This document shows positions 26,743 through 34,427 of a stretch of 63,102 bases of DNA, piece after piece. Position numbers and translations under genes: made by a program. A model generated the notes under the pieces. That model did not search any database, had not been told where the DNA came from, and saw only the letters and a program-made list of their open reading frames with translations. Position 1 is the first letter of the stretch. The number at the start of each line of letters is the position of its first letter. The stretch is from Clostridia bacterium. GTDB lineage: Bacteria; Bacillota; Clostridia; Christensenellales; Borkfalkiaceae. The DNA is taken from positions 1 to 63,102 of the forward strand of contig JAGATP010000009.1 in NCBI GenBank assembly GCA_017621155.1, read 5' to 3'.

Positions 26743-27672
26743 ATGAAAATTTATGCATCGATCGCCGAGCTTACGGGGGGAACTCCCCTTTTAGCGCTGG
26801 GTCGCTATAAAGCGGCGCATTCCCTTTCAGCCAACCTCTTCGCCAAGCTTGAATTTATGAATCCCGCAGGCTCTGCCAAGGACAGAGTGGCAAAGGAAAT
26901 GATCGAGGACGCCAAACAAAGAGGCATTCTCAAGAAAGGAAGCACGATCATCGAATCGACTTCCGGCAACACGGGCATCGGGCTATGCGCCATCGCCGCC
27001 GCCAAGGGCTATCGCGTCGTCATCGTCATGCCCGAAACGATGAGCGAAGAGCGAAAGGCGCTCATGAAAGCTTACGGCGCCGAGCTCGTCCTCACAGAGG
27101 GAAGCAAAGGCATGAAGGGCGCAAACGAGAAGGCGGAAGCGCTCGCGCGCGAAATCCCCGATTCCTTCCTCGCGGGGCAATTCGTCAATCCCGCCAATCC
27201 GACCGCGCACAAAAAGACGACTGCGCCTGAAATCTGGGAAGACACGGAGGGCAAGATCGATATTTTCGTCGCGGGAGTCGGTACGGGCGGCACGATCACG
27301 GGAGTCGGCACGTACCTCAAAGCCAAAAATCCGCACATCAAAATCGTCGCCGTCGAGCCCGCCTCTTCCCCCGTCCTTTCCAAGGGGGTGAGCGGCGCGC
27401 ACAAGCTTCAAGGCATCGGCGCGGGCTTCGTCCCCGCAATTCTGGATACCACCGTTTACGACGAGGTAATCCCCGTCTCCGACGAGGACGCCTACCGGAC
27501 AGGCAGAGAGCTTGCGCGGCTCGAGGGCGTGCTTGCGGGCATCTCTTCGGGCGCAGCGCTCTTCGGCGCAACCGTTATCGCGGGGCGCGAGGAAAACAGG
27601 GGCAAAAATATCGTCGTGCTTCTCCCCGATACGGGAGAACGGTATTTGTCCGTCCCCGGCTATCTGACTTAA
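26743..27672 (+). CDS. cysK: Cysteine synthase (O-acetylserine sulfhydrylase)
   Basis: 309 residues, complete. PLP lysine in NPAGSAKDRVAKEM, the substrate loop STSGNTGIGL, the phosphate loop GTGGTITGVG and the final SSGAAL region are all present. It makes cysteine from O-acetylserine and sulfide. It lies 9 bp after sdaA in one transcription unit, so both genes draw on serine. Confidence 0.96.
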   Translation: MKIYASIAELTGGTPLLALGRYKAAHSLSANLFAKLEFMNPAGSAKDRVAKEMIEDAKQRGILKKGSTIIESTSGNTGIGLCAIAAAKGYRVVIVMPETMSEERKALMKAYGAELVLTEGSKGMKGANEKAEALAREIPDSFLAGQFVNPANPTAHKKTTAPEIWEDTEGKIDIFVAGVGTGGTITGVGTYLKAKNPHIKIVAVEPASSPVLSKGVSGAHKLQGIGAGFVPAILDTTVYDEVIPVSDEDAYRTGRELARLEGVLAGISSGAALFGATVIAGREENRGKNIVVLLPDTGERYLSVPGYLT

Positions 27673-27731
27673 GACTCTCGTTTCGGGAAAAGGCTTTTCT
27701 CTTCCCCTTTCCGACTTCATTTTGACAAAGC

Positions 27732-27762
27732 AGCCCGCCATCTTCCCAAAAGATGGCGGGCT
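27732..27762. terminator. Bidirectional terminator between cysK and glgB
   Basis: 13-bp perfect stem (27732-27744 with 27750-27762, loop CCCAA), with T- and A-rich flanks, between convergent genes. Confidence 0.92.
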
Positions 27763-27767
27763 AAAAT

Positions 27768-29564
27768 TCATTCTTTTTTCGAAAGGAGCGCACCTTTGCT
27801 TCCTTTCTTCTTCCTTTTTGGCGTTACCTTGTAAAAGCGCGCGTCGTAGGGCGCAAGCCAAAAGACGAACGTGCCATCCTTGGGGGAAAGCGTTTTATCG
27901 CCGGGAATCGTCCCATACAGAAACTCGATCTTCTCCACGTCCTCCATGACGAGGGTCAGCTCCTCCGCGACGTCGCAGAAATTGAAGACGGCGAGGATAC
28001 ACTCGCTCTTTGCGAACCGACGAAACGCGTAGACGTTTCTGTCCCCCTGATTGATGGCTTCCCAATGGAATCCGTCGTATTCGTAATCCTTTTCCCAAAA
28101 TGCGGGGTGCTCCAGATAGAGATGATTGAGCCCTGCCATAAAGCGGGAAAATTCGTCGTGCAGGGGATATTTGAGCAAAAACCAATCCTGTTCCCTCTTT
28201 TCATCCCACTCTCTGAAGTGCCCGATCTCGTTGCCCATGAAGTTGAGCTTCTTGCCCGGATGCGCGTACATGTAGAGGTACAGGGCGCGCACTTGCGGAA
28301 ACTTATCCTCGTACGCCCCGTTCATCTTCTGAATGATGGTCGCCTTGCCGTGAACGACCTCGTCGTGGGAAAGGGGCAGCAAAAATCTGTCCTTATAGAA
28401 ATAGTACATGGAGAAGGAGATTTTGTCCGAATTTTTGCTCCTTCCCAAGGGAATCATCTGAAAGAACTTCAAGGTGTCGTGCATCCAGCCCATGTCCCAC
28501 TTGTAATCGAAGTAAAGTCCCCTCTCGTCCTTTGCCGTCACGCCGTCATAGCTCGAAGAATCTTCGGCGGCGAGAATGCAGGAAGGAAAGCGTTCCTTCA
28601 ATCCCTTGTTCATGTGCTGCATGAAGCGAATGGCGGGAAGATTCGCGCCCCGCTTTTCGTCCCCCATCCAATAGAGAATGCGGCTGACGGCGTCCACGCG
28701 AAGCCCGTCAAAGTGAAATTTATCCAGCCAGAAGGCAGCCGCGCTCTGCAAGAAGGAGCGCACCTCTCCCCTTTCATGGGCAAAATTATAGCTTCCCCAC
28801 TCGCTGACGGCGATGTCCTCCGCATCCGGCTCGAAGAGGGGCGTCCCGTCATACTTCGCAAGGGCGTATGCGTCCACGGCAAAGTGAACGGGCACAAAGT
28901 CCATGATTACCCCGATTCCGTTTTGATGGCAATAATCGACGAGGTACATCAAATCCTTCGCTTCTCCATACCTCGACGTGGGGCTGAAAAAGCCCGTGTT
29001 CTGATACCCCCACGACTCGTCGCAGGAATGCTCGGCAAGGGGCAAAAACTCCACATAGTTATACCCCGCCTGCTTCAAATAGGAGACAAGGGGCTTTGCG
29101 ATCTCCCGATAGGTATACCAATCCGTCTGACCCGCTCCCTTCTTTCTCCAGGAACCTAAGTGTATTTCGTAAATGTTGAGGGCGGATTTCACGCAGTCGG
29201 TGCGCGCTTTCATCCACACTTCGTCCCCGAACTTGTAAGAAAGATCGCGAAGGAAAGACGCGCTGTTGGGACGAAGTTCCATCCCGTAGCCGTAAGGGTC
29301 GGCGTGATCTACCCCTCTTCCGTCCCGATAAATGCGATACTTATACATCTGCCCTTCCTTGGCAGGGATGGTACAGGAGAAAAAGTTCCCATCCTCCATG
29401 CGCTCCATCTCGATTTCCTGCCAATCGGAAAATTCCCCGATCAGGGCAACCCTGTCCGCACGCGGCGCATAGGTGCGAAAGACGTACCCATCCCTCACGG
29501 GGTGCGCCCCCAAAAATTCATAAGCGTCGAAACAGGTTCCTTGATAAAAAGCAGAAATATCCAT
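27768..29564 (-). CDS. glgB: 1,4-alpha-glucan branching enzyme
   Basis: 598 residues. An N-terminal CBM48 region (EFLGAHPVRDGYVFRTYAP) is followed by the GH13 barrel: nucleophile Asp in GLRVDAVSRI, acid/base Glu in AAEDSSSYDG and the third Asp in LSHDEVVHGK. The C-terminal beta domain ends in a Lys-rich tail. It makes alpha-1,6 branches in glycogen. No other glycogen gene is in the window. GGAG precedes the ATG. Confidence 0.95.
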   Translation of the reverse strand: MDISAFYQGTCFDAYEFLGAHPVRDGYVFRTYAPRADRVALIGEFSDWQEIEMERMEDGNFFSCTIPAKEGQMYKYRIYRDGRGVDHADPYGYGMELRPNSASFLRDLSYKFGDEVWMKARTDCVKSALNIYEIHLGSWRKKGAGQTDWYTYREIAKPLVSYLKQAGYNYVEFLPLAEHSCDESWGYQNTGFFSPTSRYGEAKDLMYLVDYCHQNGIGVIMDFVPVHFAVDAYALAKYDGTPLFEPDAEDIAVSEWGSYNFAHERGEVRSFLQSAAAFWLDKFHFDGLRVDAVSRILYWMGDEKRGANLPAIRFMQHMNKGLKERFPSCILAAEDSSSYDGVTAKDERGLYFDYKWDMGWMHDTLKFFQMIPLGRSKNSDKISFSMYYFYKDRFLLPLSHDEVVHGKATIIQKMNGAYEDKFPQVRALYLYMYAHPGKKLNFMGNEIGHFREWDEKREQDWFLLKYPLHDEFSRFMAGLNHLYLEHPAFWEKDYEYDGFHWEAINQGDRNVYAFRRFAKSECILAVFNFCDVAEELTLVMEDVEKIEFLYGTIPGDKTLSPKDGTFVFWLAPYDARFYKVTPKRKKKGSKGALLSKKE

Positions 29565-29688
29565 ACATTTTCTCCGAAGTGTATTGCTATCTTAGGCAAA
29601 CTATTACCAATTATAGCACACATCGCTTCCCTTTGCAAGAAAAAAGAGCGGCAATGCGCAATTCGAAAAGGAAAATAAGCGCAAACAC

Positions 29689-29737
29689 TTGACTTCACGC
29701 AGACAAATTGGTATACTTTTGATGAATAAAAATTCAT
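29689..29737 (+). promoter_or_regulatory. tetR promoter and operator-like dyad
   Basis: TTGACT (29689-29694), 17 bp, TATACT (29712-29717). ATGAAT-AAAA-ATTCAT (29722-29737) is a dyad straddling the start of transcription, followed by a further TTCAT half. It is well placed for autorepression by the TetR protein encoded next. Confidence 0.7.
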
Positions 29738-29758
29738 TCATAAATAGGAGGGTCGATT

Positions 29759-30367
29759 ATGCCAAAATCACCCGAACGATGCCAAGAGATTCGGGAGGAA
29801 ACTCGAAAGAAAATTTTGCGCGACGCCATGCTTTACTTTGCGAAAAACGGCTTTTCCGGGACAAAAATAAGCGACCTTGCAAACTACATCGGCATAGGAC
29901 AAGGCACGCTGTATCTTTATTTTAAATCAAAGGAAGATTTGTTCCGGGAGCTCTTCGCCGTCTGCAACAACGACAGGGAAATCAAAGAGCTGAAAACGCT
30001 GTCACTTCTGCCCCTATCCGCAAAGAGCAAAATTCACAGGCTTTCCAAAACCGTCCTCAAGAAATTGGAAAAGGACGAAGCTTATGCCGCAAAGGTCACG
30101 TTGACGACGCAGGTGCTTTTCGAAAAAAATGACTATGCGTCGGAAAGCACGACCTATCAGTCGGAAATCTATCTGTACACGGCAAAGATCATCGAGCAGG
30201 GGCAAAGAGAAAAGAGCGTTGTGGACGGTTCCTCCATGAAACTTGCGGACTTTTATTGGAGCGTCGTCTATCTCTATGCCCTCAAAAAGCTGTTTACGAC
30301 CAAATACGAAACGATTACCGCCGACGATCTGGAACGGATTTTATTAAAGGACGAGCATAAAAAATGA
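29759..30367 (+). CDS. TetR/AcrR-family transcriptional regulator
   Basis: 202 residues. The N-terminal helix-turn-helix reads FAKNGFSGTKISDLANYIGIGQGTLYLYFKSKEDLF, the standard TetR form. The ligand domain (70-200) is not recognisable. AGGAGG precedes the ATG. It overlaps the following membrane-protein gene by ATGA, so that protein is the likely partner or target. Confidence 0.92.
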   Translation: MPKSPERCQEIREETRKKILRDAMLYFAKNGFSGTKISDLANYIGIGQGTLYLYFKSKEDLFRELFAVCNNDREIKELKTLSLLPLSAKSKIHRLSKTVLKKLEKDEAYAAKVTLTTQVLFEKNDYASESTTYQSEIYLYTAKIIEQGQREKSVVDGSSMKLADFYWSVVYLYALKKLFTTKYETITADDLERILLKDEHKK

Positions 30368-30963
30368 GTGAAAAAGCATTGAAACGTATCAAAGTTTGTT
30401 GTTCCTTCGCGATTGCCTTCACGCTTGTGTTCAGTTCGCTCTTCACCTATCGCGAACACCTTGCCGAAACGTACGAGCTCACCTTTTTAAGCAGCTTTCT
30501 CGTGGGTATCTTCTTTGCGGTAAGCGGCGTTTTGTCGCTGTTTGATCGGCGCGTGCCGCAAATTCTCTATCTTTGCGCAACGATTTTGCTTTTGATTGTG
30601 TTTTTGGTGTGCATAACCTTTTCCAATCAATTTCAAATGAGCGGCGGCTTTGTGTTTTTGCACGTCGTCAATCCCCTGCTTGTTTTGGCGTACACCTCGT
30701 TTTTATGCGACCTTTCAAAAACATCGGCAAAGTTCGTGCCTACGGTTGCCGCATTGCCTTTGTTGTATTTGGTTTTTATGCTGATCTTCGGCTCTGTCAC
30801 GGGAAACTATATCTACTTTTTCATGAATTATGAAAAAGTCGGCATTTGGTATTCCGTGCTGTTCATTCTCGGCATTTTAGCGGGAATCTTTGCGTTTGGG
30901 TTTGCCCTTTATGCTCTGAATAAACTCCTTCAAAAAACAATTCATAAAGCCATTTCCCGTTGA
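30364..30963 (+). CDS. Six-helix membrane protein (Pr6Pr-like)
   Basis: 199 residues with six hydrophobic helices and short loops. The FVFLHVVNPLLVLAYTSFL segment with a His in a helix and the NYIYFFMNYEK stretch near the end resemble Pr6Pr-type membrane proteins, of unknown function. It is translationally coupled to the TetR gene (4-bp overlap). The assignment is tentative. Confidence 0.55.
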   Translation: MSEKALKRIKVCCSFAIAFTLVFSSLFTYREHLAETYELTFLSSFLVGIFFAVSGVLSLFDRRVPQILYLCATILLLIVFLVCITFSNQFQMSGGFVFLHVVNPLLVLAYTSFLCDLSKTSAKFVPTVAALPLLYLVFMLIFGSVTGNYIYFFMNYEKVGIWYSVLFILGILAGIFAFGFALYALNKLLQKTIHKAISR

Positions 30964-31012
30964 CGGGGCAAAAATACTCCGCCACACATCCCGATTGCGG
31001 GTACAAATTTTA

Positions 31013-31049
31013 AATGCGCTCCAAAAGTCAGATGCTTTTGGAGCGCATT
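31013..31049. terminator. Terminator, 15-bp perfect stem
   Basis: 31013-31027 pairs perfectly with 31035-31049 around a 7-nt loop, between convergent genes. Confidence 0.9.
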
Positions 31050-31068
31050 GCATTTTAACCTATTTCCG

Positions 31069-32667
31069 CTATGCGGGATAGTATGTCATTCCCATTTTGA
31101 CGATTTCAATCATCGCGGGGAGATTGGCAATCAGGAGCAAAAGCGCCACCGCCGCGAACGAGCCGAGCAAAAATCCCCTGTGCGGGCAGAGCTTTTTGAG
31201 CGCCAACACGGGCAGGCAAAGGTATGCCCAGCAAAAATAGGTGGAGTACAAGATCATGCCGTTCTCCGCAGACCCCCAACCCAAGAGAACGAGAAGGACG
31301 AAGGAAAAGGCAATCCAATAGGCGCACAAGCGGGCAAACGCGTCCTTTCGGCAGAGAACAAAGCAAACGATTTCCAAAAGCAAAAGGGCAACGCCGACAA
31401 AGGAAAAGCAAGGGTCGGGCAGAGAAAGCGCGATGTGTTCACCCGAAAAGACGAGGGGCGGAGCGACAAATTGGAAAACGATAAACTGCGTAAATTGGCT
31501 GAACACGGTGAAGAAGGGAACGGATTCCCCGCCAAAGCTCAGAATCTCCGCGATTTTCGCCTGAAGGTTGTGCGGCTCGAAGAGCGGAAGTCTCCCCGTC
31601 AGGCAAAACAGGCAAACGCCGAAGAAGAGCGCATCGCTCACGTTTTTCCAAAAACTCCCCTTTTCCCCTTGTTTCCAAAGGAAAGGAAGAAGCACCGCAT
31701 TGGTCAGAAATCCCCCTACGTTGAAGGAAAAGAGAAAGGCGCTCTCTTCTCTCTTTTCCGTGACCGCGTAGGCAAAGCACGCCGTCCAGAAGAGGGGAAA
31801 GACGTATTGCTCCAGGGTCAGCGAAAAGAGCATCTGCGAAAAACAGAGCAAAAACAGGGCGAGAAACGTCCAAGTTCCCGCCTTGGACAGGCGCATGACT
31901 TTGGCAAAGAGGAGCGCCGAAGCGGCGAGCGCCAAAATCTGCATCCACATCAGAAAGACGCCGTAAGCGTCGGGCAAAAAGGCAAACGCAAGGGAAAATA
32001 CCTTTGCGGAAATAGCGAAGGGAAGGGCGAGCAGGGGAAACCACATCTGCCGAACGTCGTTCTGCGTATTGAAGAAGTTAAAAAAGGCGTCCCTGTCGTA
32101 GAGGTTGACGGTATCCGAGGTGTAAATGACGTCAAAGAGGTATTCCCCCTCCGCCGTTGTAGGAAAAATAAAGACCTTGGTCAATGCGCAGAGCACAAAG
32201 CAAAGAAGGAGCGTCCCCGCCGAAAAGGCGACCATCCCCCACCGCTCCGCCTTGTCCCTCTGTTTCCAGAACGCCTGCAACAAAGGGAGCGCGCGCTCCA
32301 ACGCGAACGCGAAGATCGCAAAGAGAAAGAGCCACGCAAACGGGAGAAGGACGACGGTATAGTGCGTCCAGCCGTGCGCATAGCAATGGCAGTGAAACAC
32401 ATAGGCGACGAGCGCCGCCGAAGAGGCGGAAAGCCCGAAGGCGAGCGGGCTCTTCGTCGAAAAGAGCCGTTCGAGGAAGGAAAATCTCCGATTTAAGCAC
32501 CAACCCGCGAGGGCGGCGAGCAAAAAGCCGACGGCGAGGAACACCCTCCCGAAGCGCGCGGGATCGTTGACCGTTCCGTCCTGAAAAAAGAGGGCAAGAC
32601 ACCCCCCGCAAAATGCCATGACGAGGGAAGGAAACAAAGATTTGATTTTTGATACGGAATTTCTCAT
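31069..32667 (-). CDS. Large multi-spanning membrane protein, GT-C-like (paralogue of 20430-22100)
   Basis: 532 residues from the ATG at 32667 (AAAGGGGG just upstream). About twelve helices, with VIYTSDTVNLYDRDAF and TQNDVRQMW in the external loop, GWGSAENGMILYSTYF and a final MIEIVKMGMTYYP. The same features in the same order occur in the protein at 20430-22100, including the C-terminal MIEIVRFGMEYYP. The alternation of helices with one acidic loop suggests a membrane glycosyltransferase. It stands alone with its own promoter. Confidence 0.7.
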   Translation of the reverse strand: MRNSVSKIKSLFPSLVMAFCGGCLALFFQDGTVNDPARFGRVFLAVGFLLAALAGWCLNRRFSFLERLFSTKSPLAFGLSASSAALVAYVFHCHCYAHGWTHYTVVLLPFAWLFLFAIFAFALERALPLLQAFWKQRDKAERWGMVAFSAGTLLLCFVLCALTKVFIFPTTAEGEYLFDVIYTSDTVNLYDRDAFFNFFNTQNDVRQMWFPLLALPFAISAKVFSLAFAFLPDAYGVFLMWMQILALAASALLFAKVMRLSKAGTWTFLALFLLCFSQMLFSLTLEQYVFPLFWTACFAYAVTEKREESAFLFSFNVGGFLTNAVLLPFLWKQGEKGSFWKNVSDALFFGVCLFCLTGRLPLFEPHNLQAKIAEILSFGGESVPFFTVFSQFTQFIVFQFVAPPLVFSGEHIALSLPDPCFSFVGVALLLLEIVCFVLCRKDAFARLCAYWIAFSFVLLVLLGWGSAENGMILYSTYFCWAYLCLPVLALKKLCPHRGFLLGSFAAVALLLLIANLPAMIEIVKMGMTYYPA

Positions 32668-32691
32668 AGTCGCCCCCTTTCGGATAATTTC

Positions 32692-32720
32692 ATTATACAC
32701 GCATTGTGCGCCAAAGTCAA
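32692..32720 (-). promoter_or_regulatory. Promoter of the 31069-32667 gene
   Basis: TTGACT (32715-32720), 17 bp, TATAAT (32692-32697), leader of about 19 nt with a ribosome site. Confidence 0.8.
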
Positions 32721-32739
32721 GAAATTTGTCAAAGGATAA

Positions 32740-32771
32740 GCCCGCCGCGTTTCAAATGAAACGCGGCGGGC
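32740..32771 (-). terminator. Terminator of the GltD-like gene
   Basis: 14-bp perfect stem (32740-32753 with 32758-32771, loop AAAT) just below the stop, with only a weak T-run. Confidence 0.8.
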
Positions 32772-32784
32772 CATGAAAAACAAT

Positions 32785-34017
32785 TCAAAGGCTCTGCATA
32801 TATTCGTCCATTGCCTCGGCAACGCGCTTGGAAACCTCAACCGCAGCGACGACCGTCTTTGCGCCCGTGACGACGTCTCCCGAGGCAAAAACGCCCGCTC
32901 GCGTGGTTCTGCCGCATTCGTCCACCGCCACAAGTCCGCGACTACTGACGTCGATGCCGTGCGTGGTCGAAACGATGACGGATCTGGGGCCCTGCCCGAT
33001 GGCGATGATGACGCTGTCGAACGGATGGAAGGTCTCGCTGTGCGGAATCTCCCGCATTTCGCCCTTTTCATCCTTTTCCAAGGAAACGAAAACGACGCCG
33101 TTGTCCTTAAATTCGACGGGCTGAACGCATTCCAGAATCTTCGCGCCGTCCACCTTTGCCATTTCCAGCTCGACAGGACGGCAGGAAATTTCCGCTTCGG
33201 GGCGATTCAGCGAGAGCGTGACGTCGTGACAGCCGTGGCGGACGACCGTTCTCGCGACGTCCATCGCGGTATTGCCGCCGCCGATGACGACGACCTTTTT
33301 GCCGAGGGTATAGACGTCGGGATTGCGCAGATAGTCGATAGCATAGTGAATGTTGCCGAAGCTCTCTCCCTTGATGCCGAGGCGGTTGGGACGCCAAACG
33401 CCCGTGCCGATGAATACGGACTTGAATCCGTCGCGGAAGAAATCGTCGATGGTGATGTTCGTGCCGATGCTCGTATTCGGACGAATGACGACGCCGCACT
33501 TGATGAGCGCCTTTTTGAACTCGTCGAGCACCGTTTTGGGCAAGCGGAATTCGGGAATTCCGTACCGAAGCACGCCTCCGATCAAATCGTTCCCCTCGAA
33601 GATCGTCACGTCATATCCCTTTTTCGCGAGGACGAAAGAAATGGTAATTCCGGCAGGCCCGCTGCCGATGACCGCCACCTTCATGCCGTTTTTCTTCACC
33701 TCAAGCCGCTCGGTCGGCTCGAATCCCTGCAAAAAGTACGCAGAGATGTAGTTTTCAATGACGCTGAAATGAACAGGCGCGCCCTTGAGTCCGCGCACGC
33801 AATGCCCCTCGCACTGCTTTTCGTGCGGGCAGACGTAGCTGCACACGAGCGAGAGCGGATTGTTGGAAAAGAGAATTTCCCCCGCCTCTTCGATGCGGTT
33901 CTCTCTGAACAGCCCGATGACGTCCCGAATGCGCGTATGCACGGGACAGCCCGCTTCGCAACGGGGATTTTTGCACTGCAAACAGCGCTTTGCTTCTTCT
34001 ACGATGGAATCGTTCAT
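32785..34017 (-). CDS. NAD(P)-dependent GltD-like flavoprotein
   Basis: 410 residues. N-terminal cysteine clusters CLQCKNPRCEAGCPVH and CSYVCPHEKQCEGHC fit the 4Fe-4S region of glutamate-synthase small subunits. Then come the FAD site VIGSGPAGITISF and the NADP site VVVIGGGNTAMDVA, with a last ASGDVVTGAKTVVAA. It is about 50 residues shorter than typical GltD. No large glutamate-synthase subunit is nearby, so it may serve another oxidoreductase. GAGGA precedes the ATG. Confidence 0.85.
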   Translation of the reverse strand: MNDSIVEEAKRCLQCKNPRCEAGCPVHTRIRDVIGLFRENRIEEAGEILFSNNPLSLVCSYVCPHEKQCEGHCVRGLKGAPVHFSVIENYISAYFLQGFEPTERLEVKKNGMKVAVIGSGPAGITISFVLAKKGYDVTIFEGNDLIGGVLRYGIPEFRLPKTVLDEFKKALIKCGVVIRPNTSIGTNITIDDFFRDGFKSVFIGTGVWRPNRLGIKGESFGNIHYAIDYLRNPDVYTLGKKVVVIGGGNTAMDVARTVVRHGCHDVTLSLNRPEAEISCRPVELEMAKVDGAKILECVQPVEFKDNGVVFVSLEKDEKGEMREIPHSETFHPFDSVIIAIGQGPRSVIVSTTHGIDVSSRGLVAVDECGRTTRAGVFASGDVVTGAKTVVAAVEVSKRVAEAMDEYMQSL

Positions 34018-34135
34018 AATTTGTTCCTCACCTTTTTTAATACGACCATTGTATCATATGCAAAGAGAAATGTAAATTGCAATATTATCCGAATTGCATT
34101 GCAATTTCAATGCAATTCTTTCCTCCTTGCAAAAA

Positions 34136-34162
34136 CAGAGCGCGCCAAAATGACGCACTCTG
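34136..34162 (-). terminator. Terminator of the rubredoxin gene
   Basis: CAGAGTGCG pairs with CGCGCTCTG on the minus strand with one mismatch, followed by a T-run. Confidence 0.6.
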
Positions 34163-34169
34163 CTTTCTT

Positions 34170-34331
34170 TTATTCTGCTTGACTGAATTCTTCCTTGCCG
34201 ACGCCGCACAGCGGGCAGACGAAATCTTCGGGCAAGTCCTCGAACTTGGTGCCTGGCGCGATGCCCTGCGCTAAATCTCCGACTTCTTCGTCGTATTCCC
34301 AACCGCAAACGTCGCAGACGTACTTTTTCAT
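34170..34331 (-). CDS. Rubredoxin
   Basis: 53 residues from the ATG at 34331 (GGAGG 7 nt upstream). The two iron-binding pairs are CDVCGW and CPLCGV, in the usual [13 protein letters not shown]...FVCPLCG frame. It is a small one-electron carrier in anaerobic redox or oxygen defence. It lies between an oxidoreductase gene and an exporter, but no rubredoxin partner is obvious. Confidence 0.96.
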   Translation of the reverse strand: MKKYVCDVCGWEYDEEVGDLAQGIAPGTKFEDLPEDFVCPLCGVGKEEFSQAE

Positions 34332-34427
34332 GACATTTCCTCCTTGTTCTCTCAAGATTATTTTAGGCGAGCTGTTACAAATTATAACAATTTGTCTCGT
34401 TTTTCGGAAAATCTTTCAAGAAAAGGA

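Noticed and set aside
32785..34017. Calling the flavoprotein glutamate synthase
   Set aside because: The large subunit is absent and the protein is shorter than GltD, so only a GltD-like oxidoreductase is supported.
34374..34395. Rex-like TTGTTA...TAACAG dyad before the rubredoxin gene
   Set aside because: The half-sites are 7 bp apart instead of 6 and one half is imperfect; not enough to claim a Rex site.
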